From the NCBI GenBank assembly GCA_016550425.1, contig JABXGS010000040.1, forward strand, positions 1 to 9,381: a stretch of DNA of 9,381 nucleotides, given 5' to 3'. Source of the DNA: an archaeon. GTDB lineage: Archaea > Asgardarchaeota > Hermodarchaeia > Hermodarchaeales > Hermodarchaeaceae. This document shows positions 1 through 4,653 of the stretch, in pieces (the first letter of the stretch is position 1; every line of letters starts with the position of its first letter). The notes under the pieces are model-generated. The model saw only the letters and a list, made by a program, of their open reading frames with translations, made no database searches and was not told the DNA's origin. The translations under genes were made by a program, and so were the position numbers.

Positions 1-186
1 GTTTGGAAGTGCCGTGAAATCGTACGGGAAGCACTACAACAGCCCTATTTACGATTTGATACCCGTGAAGAGGCGATTCAGTATATGATGTCGGGATTTC
101 GAATTGATTTGAAATCCTGGATTGATGGAGGAAGCCTACTAGCCCGACAACTCTATCAACGTCGACTAACGGATTATGCCGACTAA
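1..186 (+). CDS. C-terminal end of an unidentified protein (5' truncated by window edge)
   Basis: Frame 1 is open from the first base to a TAA at 184-186 and encodes the last 61 residues of a protein whose start lies outside the window. The piece is soluble-looking and rich in Arg, Gln and Tyr. It has an amphipathic helix around residues 21-33 (TREEAIQYMMSG) and a basic helix near the end (ARQLYQRRL). I see no cysteine motif, nucleotide-binding loop or membrane segment, and I do not recognise the family. It runs in the same direction as the UbiA gene, 45 nt upstream of it, so the two could be co-transcribed. It is called a gene because the frame is open to the edge, has natural-looking composition, and has no competing long frame. 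Confidence 0.65.
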   Translation, partial: VWKCREIVREALQQPYLRFDTREEAIQYMMSGFRIDLKSWIDGGSLLARQLYQRRLTDYAD

Positions 187-195
187 TACAGTAGG

Positions 196-206
196 ATAAC
201 GGTTAT
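196..206. promoter_or_regulatory. Short perfect dyad ATAAC-G-GTTAT between the partial gene and the UbiA gene
   Basis: An 11-bp perfect palindrome with 5-bp arms and a one-base centre lies in the 45-nt spacer, 26 nt upstream of the GTG start at 232. Its AT-rich right arm sits roughly where a TATA element would be for a transcript starting near the GTG. It could be an operator or a weak promoter element. A dyad this short can occur by chance. Confidence 0.2.
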
Positions 207-231
207 TTGGAAACCCCTCGATAGGATTTGT

Positions 232-1074
232 GTGACTCATTCTGCCTTTACGATAATCAAAGTCAGTCGACCCCTAGGATGGTTAGTTGCCCCACTGGTC
301 TTCCTACTGGGATTAACAGCCTTTGGAAGCCCGCTAACTCCCCTAGCATTCATCCAAGTGATATTGTTGTCAGTGCCATATTGTGTATTGTTGTATGGGA
401 CTAATGATCGGTATGATTACGAAGCAGACAAGCTCAATCCCCGAAAGCCAGCACGTGATTCGGTTGAGATGGAAACAAGAGTTTTTCCCCTCATAAAAAC
501 GCTGACCCTTATTGTTACATTCTTGCTAATGCTTAGTGCTGGTTTGACGTTGAATCCTACTAACATTTTCGCAATGGGGATCCTCATCTTCTTCTCATAT
601 TTTTATTCTGCACCACCATTACGATTCAAGCAGTGGCCTCCAATGGACTCGGTGTCCAACGGAATCCTCTATTTCTACGCACCAGTTTTGCTAGGTGCAA
701 GTTTTGGAGCAATGATTTTTCAAATTCCCATCCAGGTCTATTTCATTTCAGGTGCTGTCATGGGAATTCATTCATTTAGCACCATCATGGATCACAATGC
801 GGATAAGCTGGTAGGAGAAAGAACTTTTGCAACTGTGTATGGAAAACGCGTAGCCGCATTATTCACCCTTGGTATGTTTTTCATCGCTTACTTCTTTTCA
901 GGATTCCAAGGAACAATAGTTGGATACTATCTGCTATTTTGTGTCGTTCTGGCAGCCCTTATAGCAGTAGTTCCGTCAGAGAAATGGGCAAAATATTGTT
1001 TCTATACAATCGGAATAGGGTTTGGCGTCGTGGCAGTGTTCGAAGTGTTCCGATACCTGATGTACTTCTATTGA
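232..1074 (+). CDS. UbiA-family membrane prenyltransferase, lycopene-elongase-like
   Basis: This 280-residue integral membrane protein has about eight or nine hydrophobic helices. Both Asp-rich motifs of the UbiA superfamily are present: N58-D59-x-x-D62-x-x-x-D66 after the second helix, and D187-H-N-A-D191 near residue 190. Each binds Mg2+-diphosphate of the prenyl donor. A YSAPPLRFK loop at 125-133 is also typical. The wording around motif 1 (LLYGTNDRYDYEADKLNPRKP, residues 53-73 approximately) and the SRPLGW N-terminus resemble archaeal lycopene elongases/hydratases (LyeJ, CrtEb) more than geranylgeranylglyceryl-phosphate synthases, as I recall those families. The likely job is adding an isoprenyl unit to a lipid or carotenoid acceptor in the membrane, but the acceptor cannot be fixed from sequence. 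The start is GTG, preceded by a weak AGGAT. The gene ends 15 nt before a convergent gene. Confidence 0.85.
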   Translation: MTHSAFTIIKVSRPLGWLVAPLVFLLGLTAFGSPLTPLAFIQVILLSVPYCVLLYGTNDRYDYEADKLNPRKPARDSVEMETRVFPLIKTLTLIVTFLLMLSAGLTLNPTNIFAMGILIFFSYFYSAPPLRFKQWPPMDSVSNGILYFYAPVLLGASFGAMIFQIPIQVYFISGAVMGIHSFSTIMDHNADKLVGERTFATVYGKRVAALFTLGMFFIAYFFSGFQGTIVGYYLLFCVVLAALIAVVPSEKWAKYCFYTIGIGFGVVAVFEVFRYLMYFY

Positions 1075-1081
1075 AAAAAAA
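1074..1081 (-). terminator. U-tract terminator for the ferritin-like gene
   Basis: Read on the minus strand, a run of eight T follows the TAA of the ferritin-like gene after about 8 nt and is preceded by a GC-rich GCCGCCC. Archaeal RNA polymerase terminates at such oligo-U stretches without needing a hairpin. The run overlaps the last base of the convergent UbiA stop codon. It would not terminate the UbiA transcript, for which no T-run is seen. Confidence 0.5.
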
Positions 1082-1089
1082 GGGCGGCT

Positions 1090-1566
1090 TTATCCACCAG
1101 GTCCACCATGCCATGGGGCATCTTTCCAAGTGAGGTCCCATAGATCTTCTTCGGTAAGAGTTTCTTTTTCGATGACGAGTTTATAAAGCTGGGTTAATAG
1201 TCGGTGGTGGCGTTTTTCATCATCGAGAATGTATTTGAGAACTTGTTTGGATCCAGGATCTTCCATTTGGGGAATGAGTTCTGCATAGGTTTTGATTGCT
1301 GTGGCTTCTAAATCGATATGAGTTCTGATGTCTTTACCGAGTTCATCGCGTTTGGATTCTTCAATGAACGGGGTTTTGGACTCGATTCGTGCAAGAATGG
1401 CGTTAAGCAAGAGAGCATGTTTGTTAGAGTCAATAGCAATGGCTTGAATGAGGTTTTTGACTAGCTGGTTTCGGGTGTCCTTTACGCTCTTTTTAGCCAT
1501 TCGAACGATTTTCTCTTCGAGCGCGATTTGTTTTTTGAGAAAAGCATTGAGTTCATCCGTATCCAT
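1090..1566 (-). CDS. Ferritin-like di-iron protein (rubrerythrin/ferritin-like four-helix bundle)
   Basis: The 158-residue all-helical protein shows the four-helix di-iron pattern. Helix A has E17-E18, helix B has D46-S-N-K-H50, helix C has H83 and E87, and helix D has D116-E117-x-x-H120-H121. The most probable ligands are E18, H50, E87, E117 and H120. The DSxKH variant of helix B occurs in a group of ferritin-like proteins of unknown substrate rather than in classical ferritins or rubrerythrins, and the rubredoxin CxxC domain of rubrerythrin is absent. Roles could include peroxide or oxygen reduction, iron handling, or a di-iron oxidase reaction. The C-terminus carries a Trp/Gly tail (WKDAPWHGGPGG, 147-158) outside the bundle. 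A GGTGGTGA site at 1573-1580 lies 6 nt upstream of the ATG and supports this start. The gene is divergent from the radical SAM gene across a 117-bp spacer. Confidence 0.75.
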   Translation of the reverse strand: MDTDELNAFLKKQIALEEKIVRMAKKSVKDTRNQLVKNLIQAIAIDSNKHALLLNAILARIESKTPFIEESKRDELGKDIRTHIDLEATAIKTYAELIPQMEDPGSKQVLKYILDDEKRHHRLLTQLYKLVIEKETLTEEDLWDLTWKDAPWHGGPGG

Positions 1567-1660
1567 GAGAAGTCACCACCGCCCATTTCTTTCGTTCTTC
1601 CTTTTCTGTGTTGTTATTCTCTCAAGTTACTCAACAATCACTTTTCTTACTGGGGTTCAA

Positions 1661-1670
1661 GTTTATATTA
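1661..1670. promoter_or_regulatory. Candidate TATA box in the divergent spacer
   Basis: The spacer 1567-1683 contains GTTTATATTA, which reads TAATATAAAC on the minus strand. As a minus-strand TATA box it predicts a transcript start near 1639 and a leader of about 73 nt for the ferritin-like gene, which has its own ribosome site. For the plus-strand radical SAM gene the box centre is only about 18 nt from the ATG, closer than the usual 25 or so. It therefore fits the minus-strand gene better. The remaining spacer is pyrimidine-rich on the plus strand and shows no other clear element. Confidence 0.35.
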
Positions 1671-1683
1671 CAGACACTGATAC

Positions 1684-2532
1684 ATGAGAACTCGAAAACC
1701 CTTGTCTCCCCCACTCAAAATTAACGAGGTTACGGCCAAAAGTATTCTAAATCCGAGTCGGATTAGCGGAGTGACCTATGCGATTAACCCTTACGTTGGT
1801 TGCCAACATGCCTGTTCGTATTGTTACGCCAGATTTATGTCCAGATACACAGGCCATCAGGGAGAAGCATGGGGAAGTTTTGTAGACATTAAGATCAATG
1901 CACCTCGAGTGTTACAACAACAACTCCGGCGTCGAAGAAAAACACCAAAGGAACCTGTACTATTTTCAAGCGTTACTGATGCCTATCAGCCACTTGAAAG
2001 GCGGTATGAAGTGACGAGGAATTGTCTAGCAGTGTTAACTCGACATGAGTTTCCCATTTCAATTCTTACTAAATCAGATCTGGTCCTACGTGATGTCGAC
2101 CTACTCAAACAAAATTCAGAGAACGAGGTAGGTATGACTATTATTAGTCTAGACAAAAAGACCCGACGAGTTTTTGAGTCAGGAGCAGTTCCCAGTCATC
2201 GCCGGTTGGATGCTTTACGTGAAATTAGTAGTCAAGGAATCCGGACCTATGGGTTTGTGGGACCGATTATTCCCGAATTAAGCACGGCCCACCTTGAAGA
2301 GTTAATTCATAGTCTCGCTGATTGTGGAGTTTCGTATGCGTTATTTGATCGACTGAACGTCAAATATGGAAACCGCCCGGTAATTGAAAAGGTGCTTCGG
2401 ACACATTTTGAAGATCAAGCCAAGACTATCCTTGATGCGCTTCGCCCAAGAAACCAATACTATGAGAAAATCCGAGAAAAAATCGTGGAGTATGCACTTC
2501 AATATGGATTGGAAGCTGACATCATCTTCTAA
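1684..2532 (+). CDS. SplB-like radical SAM protein (Rv2578c-type)
   Basis: This 282-residue protein carries the radical SAM cluster motif C40-x3-C44-x2-C47 inside GCQHACSYCYARF, preceded by the NPYVGC lead-in typical of the SplB-like group (COG1533). The three cysteines bind a [4Fe-4S] cluster that cleaves S-adenosylmethionine. Later segments fit the half-barrel of the family: FSSVTDAYQPLERRYEVTR around 94-112, SILTKSD around 125-131, and GFVGPIIPEL around 190-199. Many annotations call such proteins spore photoproduct lyase, but this subgroup is short, lacks the DNA-binding part of true SPL, and has no proven substrate. A DNA- or nucleotide-repair role is only a guess. No Shine-Dalgarno site is visible before the ATG, so the message may be leaderless or start slightly downstream. 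The stop lies 5 nt from the stop of the convergent winged-helix gene. Confidence 0.8.
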   Translation: MRTRKPLSPPLKINEVTAKSILNPSRISGVTYAINPYVGCQHACSYCYARFMSRYTGHQGEAWGSFVDIKINAPRVLQQQLRRRRKTPKEPVLFSSVTDAYQPLERRYEVTRNCLAVLTRHEFPISILTKSDLVLRDVDLLKQNSENEVGMTIISLDKKTRRVFESGAVPSHRRLDALREISSQGIRTYGFVGPIIPELSTAHLEELIHSLADCGVSYALFDRLNVKYGNRPVIEKVLRTHFEDQAKTILDALRPRNQYYEKIREKIVEYALQYGLEADIIF

Positions 2533-2537
2533 TCCGA

Positions 2538-2801
2538 CTACACATCGAGGGGTTCTTCTACTTCAGGTGCCCACCACAACCAGGTTTTCCGCTTAATGCT
2601 CAGTTTCCCGTGGATTTTACCTTCCTGTCGAAGCTGGTTGAGTAATCGGCTTGGTGAATCCGGACAGCCAATCTCATGGAATAACCGAGTTACTTCAAAG
2701 GTGGTCAAGGGACGTTTTGCGTCGCTGAGAATCATCTCAACAGCTAATGCTGATTGCGATTCTTTCGTTTTAGACTTAGTAACTGGCTTCTCTTCGGTCA
2801 T
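2538..2801 (-). CDS. Small winged-helix DNA-binding-like protein
   Basis: An 87-residue protein with a Lys/Glu-rich flexible N-terminus (1-15) followed by a compact winged-helix fold. Helix 1 is SALAVEMILSDAKR (17-30), helix 2 is TTFEVTRLFHEIG (33-45), the likely recognition helix is SPSRLLNQLRQEG (49-61), and a basic hairpin wing with KLSIKRKTWLWW runs 66-77. The acidic tail EVEEPLDV closes it. The open frame extends three codons further to a TTG at 2810, but GCGAGG at 2811-2816 lies 9 nt from the ATG at 2801 and would abut the TTG, so I chose the ATG. The fold suggests a transcription factor or a nucleic-acid adaptor; the target is unknown. It lies about 100 nt downstream of the TPR gene on the same strand, so co-regulation is possible. 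Confidence 0.7.
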   Translation of the reverse strand: MTEEKPVTKSKTKESQSALAVEMILSDAKRPLTTFEVTRLFHEIGCPDSPSRLLNQLRQEGKIHGKLSIKRKTWLWWAPEVEEPLDV

Positions 2802-2858
2802 CGCAATCAACCTCGCAAGAGAACGAAGTGAGATAGAAAAAGAAGAAGGAGCGGGAGC

Positions 2859-2866
2859 ATAAAAAT
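2859..2866 (-). promoter_or_regulatory. Weak TATA-like element before the winged-helix gene
   Basis: On the minus strand TTTTTATG follows GGGGA in the 99-nt spacer 2802-2900. A start about 26 nt downstream (near 2836) would leave a leader of roughly 35 nt before the ATG at 2801. Immediately downstream on the minus strand is a pyrimidine-rich stretch (about 2855-2832) that could equally act as a U-rich terminator for the TPR gene. The two readings are not separable by eye. Confidence 0.25.
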
Positions 2867-2890
2867 CCCCTTCATTATTTGTAAAAGTGC

Positions 2891-2904
2891 CATAGAAACC
2901 CTAG
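2891..2904 (+). repeat. CTAG-motif copy 1 (CATAGAAACCCTAG), at the TPR gene stop
   Basis: This 14-mer matches 13 of 14 bases with the copy at 3503-3516, which lies on the other side of the TPR gene in the same orientation. Its final CTAG contains the TPR stop codon (2901-2903). It could be a protein-binding site or a remnant of a duplicated flank. The match is short but exact apart from one base. Confidence 0.35.
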
Positions 2905-3374
2905 ATTGTCTTAAGGTCCCCTTCAATCATTTCGCGAGTATCTTTGTCCTCAACTTCTTTCATGGCTTTTTTCGCGAGTTGGAGGTATTTTTCTTTGTTC
3001 TTTGTATCGCCTTTGACTGCATACCCACGAGCCAGAGCTTCATAGGCATAGGCCAGGTCCCAGTCTTTGATGCCTTCTTTTTCACAGATAGCGAGATAGG
3101 TTTTGCCATAATGAACAGCGCGGTCGCCATCACCGAGGACGGCATAAACACGTGAGAGTTGCCAGTCACCCCGCCCAAGATTAATGGGGGTTGCATCCCA
3201 TTCGTTTTCAACGCGAACGCCCCAGTGATAACGCGAAGCATGAGATGAGTTGACCATGGCATCTTTTTCTTCATCAGTGAGGTCTTTCTTATCTAAGTAG
3301 TTCCAAGTGTTATTGAAGAGGTCCACAGCCATTTTTCGGTGCCATTTTTCAAGAGAGAATTTATCATCTGCCAT
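2901..3374 (-). CDS. TPR-like helical repeat protein, uncharacterised conserved family
   Basis: A 157-residue soluble, all-helical protein. The N-terminal part (1-50) has a conserved-looking helix LEKWHRKMAVDLFNNTWNYL and then DLTDEEKDAMVNSSHASRYHW. The second half holds two TPR-like helix pairs: GDWQLSRVYAVLGDGDRAVHYGKTYL from residue 69, and AYAYEALARGYAVKGDTKNKEKYLQLA from residue 108. I recognise this as a widespread small TPR-type family found in bacteria and archaea with no assigned function; the W/H-rich N-terminus is its characteristic part. Such proteins usually mediate protein contacts. There is no signal peptide or membrane segment. The start is firm: AGGAGG at 3384-3389 lies 9 nt from the ATG. 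Its neighbour downstream on the same strand is the winged-helix gene. Confidence 0.75.
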   Translation of the reverse strand: MADDKFSLEKWHRKMAVDLFNNTWNYLDKKDLTDEEKDAMVNSSHASRYHWGVRVENEWDATPINLGRGDWQLSRVYAVLGDGDRAVHYGKTYLAICEKEGIKDWDLAYAYEALARGYAVKGDTKNKEKYLQLAKKAMKEVEDKDTREMIEGDLKTI

Positions 3375-3417
3375 ATTCTTCAGCCTCCTGCTTTTTATTC
3401 ATGATAATTTAGGCGTG

Positions 3418-3426
3418 CTTAAAAAC
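3418..3426 (-). promoter_or_regulatory. Candidate TATA box of the TPR gene
   Basis: On the minus strand GTTTTTAAG is centred 48 nt upstream of the ATG at 3374. A transcript start about 26 nt downstream gives a leader of some 22 nt that contains the AGGAGG site, a normal archaeal arrangement. The box lies inside a small dyad, GGCGT (3412-3416) with ACGCC (3425-3429), so a regulator binding the dyad would block it. Confidence 0.4.
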
Positions 3427-3427
3427 G

Positions 3428-3444
3428 CCTAGGGTTTTTCTAGG
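3428..3444. repeat. CTAG dyad CCTAG-N7-CTAGG just upstream of the TPR promoter
   Basis: Perfect 5-bp inverted repeat arms flank a GGTTTTT centre. Read on the minus strand it resembles the 14-mers at 2891 and 3503, with an A-run between two CTAG blocks. It lies directly upstream of the candidate TPR TATA box, where an archaeal activator or repressor could bind. Another CTAG lies at 3449-3452. Confidence 0.35.
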
Positions 3445-3498
3445 AAATCTAGTTCCATCAATTTTTACTGATAAGAATGGGTAAAGATTAGTAAAAAC

Positions 3499-3578
3499 GT
3501 AGCATAGAAAACCTAGTCGAAATTCTTATTCGGTACTATGTGAACTCTAACGGGGTAGCATAGATATCATATCGAAAT
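3499..3578 (+). repeat. Imperfect direct repeat GTAGCATAGA-N7/8-TCGAAAT, two copies 56 bp apart
   Basis: Copy one covers 3499-3523 and copy two 3555-3578. Both have the exact 10-mer GTAGCATAGA and the exact 7-mer TCGAAAT, separated by 8 and 7 bases. The first copy contains the CATAGAAAACCTAG 14-mer (3503-3516). The second forms the inner arm and loop of the inverted repeat at 3537-3600. Two copies on one side of the longin-like gene suggest a pair of binding sites. Confidence 0.5.
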
Positions 3579-3600
3579 CTATGCGTGGGAGTTCATCATA
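3537..3600 (+). promoter_or_regulatory. Nested inverted repeat upstream of the longin-like gene (operator or RNA leader)
   Basis: The outer arms are TATG-TGAACTC (3537-3547) and GAGTTCA-T-CATA (3589-3600), complementary over 11 bases with one bulged T. The inner arms are GCATAGAT (3558-3565) and ATCTATGC (3577-3584), complementary over 8 bases around an 11-nt loop. Internal loops of 10 and 4 nt separate the stems. The structure ends 28 nt before the ATG at 3629. The AT-rich loop (ATCATATC) could hold the TATA box, which would make the dyad an operator. If transcribed, it would fold into a hairpin in the leader. Nothing here matches a riboswitch class I know. Confidence 0.5.
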
Positions 3601-3628
3601 AGCGAGAAGTCGGTGAAAACTGGAGACA

Positions 3629-4396
3629 ATGATCAAAGCCATCTTCATCATCCTCAATGGCGCTTACGCTTTTTCAAAGCAGTACACCGACCAAATCGAT
3701 CCCCACTTGCTCTCGGGTCTACTAACTGCCTTCCGTATCTCCTCAAAGGAATTTGCTACTGGTGAATTTCGCCAAGCCAAATTTGAGGGGTCAGAGGTCC
3801 TTATGGATGGACTCACCGAACGACCCAATGACTTCGTAGCGATTTTTGCCACCCCCGAAGAAAGACCCAACGATTTAACCAATTTAATGGCACTCATCAA
3901 AACTGCCTTCATAAGTAATTACGGCGAACGTATCCATACCTGGAATAGCTTGCAAGGGCCATTTGCAGATTTTGAGCCAACCATTGACCAACTCATCGCA
4001 GGGTGTATCTGGTGTGATACTGAAGAAGTAATGGAACCTCCGAAGCTTACCTTCACCACTGATGTGATTCCTCCCAAGGATATTGTACAACGGGGTAGCT
4101 CCTTGAATCTGAAGTATTATATTCACAACAACAGCAGCCAGAATATCCATTTGACTGCCATCGTCAACGCGATCCCCCATCTTTTCGAACTCAATGGATT
4201 AACCAAGAATGTAATCCTCCGAAGCACTGCTTTTCTCCGTAACCGACAACTGAAACCAGATGAAACCCACGAATCCATCATCCCCATTAAAGCCAGACGC
4301 ATTGGACACACAGAAATCGCCCCCATTCTTTTCCTCACCCAAGGAATCCAGGCATTTTCTGTCTTGGGTGAAAACCGTGATATCGATATCGTCTAA
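3629..4396 (+). CDS. Longin/roadblock-like domain protein with C-terminal beta-sandwich
   Basis: This 255-residue soluble protein has two parts. Residues 1-128 follow the alpha/beta order of a longin or roadblock-type fold: strand IKAIFIIL (2-9), a turn, a helix DPHLLSGLLTAFRISSKEF (24-42), strands around 48-60 and 68-74 (DFVAIFAT), and a helix LTNLMALIKTAFISNYGERI (83-102). Proteins of this sort are common in Asgard archaea, where they are linked to small GTPases. Residues 138-255 look like an all-beta, Ig-like or appendage domain, with RGSSLNLKYYIHNNSS, a LKPDETHESIIPIKAR strand pair and IAPILFL. There is no signal peptide or membrane anchor. GGAG at 3622-3625 is only 3 nt from the ATG, and GGTGA at 3612-3616 is an alternative site. 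Exact family and partner are not identified; the fold assignment comes from pattern, not a search. Confidence 0.6.
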   Translation: MIKAIFIILNGAYAFSKQYTDQIDPHLLSGLLTAFRISSKEFATGEFRQAKFEGSEVLMDGLTERPNDFVAIFATPEERPNDLTNLMALIKTAFISNYGERIHTWNSLQGPFADFEPTIDQLIAGCIWCDTEEVMEPPKLTFTTDVIPPKDIVQRGSSLNLKYYIHNNSSQNIHLTAIVNAIPHLFELNGLTKNVILRSTAFLRNRQLKPDETHESIIPIKARRIGHTEIAPILFLTQGIQAFSVLGENRDIDIV

Positions 4397-4423
4397 GTCC
4401 CTAGAAGTTATCGACGCCCAGGC

Positions 4424-4431
4424 TTTTTAGC
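4424..4431 (+). promoter_or_regulatory. TTTTTAGC element: TATA box of the miniprotein gene or U-tract end of the longin-like gene
   Basis: The element lies 28 nt after the longin-like stop codon and is centred about 25 nt before the ATG at 4453. That spacing fits a TATA box for a leaderless message of the small membrane protein. The five T could instead terminate the upstream transcript, and both may be true. Confidence 0.3.
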
Positions 4432-4452
4432 TTAAACATCGAAGTGTGTAAT

Positions 4453-4653
4453 ATGCTCCAACTCCTCCTAATGCTTTGTTTAATCAGCAGCGTCGGGGCT
4501 TTAACGGTCTTATTGGTTAAAATTCGGTACCAGTTATGTGAAGGCCTTGTTGTTTTATTTATCCCGTTTGTATGGGTAGGTGTGGCTTTGTTGAAGTGGT
4601 TTTGGCGTGAACCCAAACGATACAAGAATGCTCGGAGAGCGATATCTGGCTAG
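4453..4653 (+). CDS. Small membrane protein with two predicted helices
   Basis: A 66-residue protein from the ATG at 4453; an in-frame GTG at 4444 would add three residues. It has two hydrophobic helices (about 2-22, rich in Leu, and 31-51, with VVLFIPFVWVGVALLKWFW) joined by a short KIRYQLCEG loop. A strongly basic tail, REPKRYKNARRAISG, probably faces the cytoplasm by the positive-inside rule. I do not recognise a family. Support for a real gene is the clear membrane topology and a TATA-like element 25 nt upstream, as for a leaderless message; no good ribosome site is present. Its stop codon TAG overlaps the mvhA stop on the opposite strand within one CTAG (4650-4653). It could still be a chance frame. 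Confidence 0.5.
   Translation: MLQLLLMLCLISSVGALTVLLVKIRYQLCEGLVVLFIPFVWVGVALLKWFWREPKRYKNARRAISG

Noticed and set aside
199..208. TATA box for a leaderless UbiA transcript (GTTATTT, about 27 nt before the GTG)
   Set aside because: The match to an archaeal TATA box is poor and the upstream gene runs the same way, so readthrough is as likely; kept only as part of the weak dyad entry.
1106..1119. ATGCC-ATGG-GGCAT inverted repeat
   Set aside because: It lies within the coding end of the ferritin-like gene and is explained by its Ala-Pro-Trp-His-Gly codons.
1448..1687. Plus-strand frame of 79 residues across the ferritin-like gene start and the divergent spacer
   Set aside because: Most of it is antisense to a well-supported gene, it has no family features, and its end runs into the radical SAM start.
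1684..2532. Annotation of the radical SAM gene as spore photoproduct lyase
   Set aside because: Only the SplB-like radical SAM core is visible; nothing shows specificity for spore photoproduct, and the organism is unlikely to make spores.
3375..3628. tRNA, small RNA gene or CRISPR repeats in the largest spacer
   Set aside because: No cloverleaf, no CCA end, and only two imperfect repeat copies with unequal internal spacing; the structure fits regulatory sites better.
3884..4338. Minus-strand frames opposite the longin-like gene
   Set aside because: Composition is that of a shadow frame, no ribosome site or domain pattern, and the plus frame is longer and fold-like.
4401..4625. Minus-strand 74-residue frame opposite the membrane miniprotein
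   Set aside because: It is polar and patternless, while the plus frame gives a clean two-helix membrane protein with a positive-inside tail.
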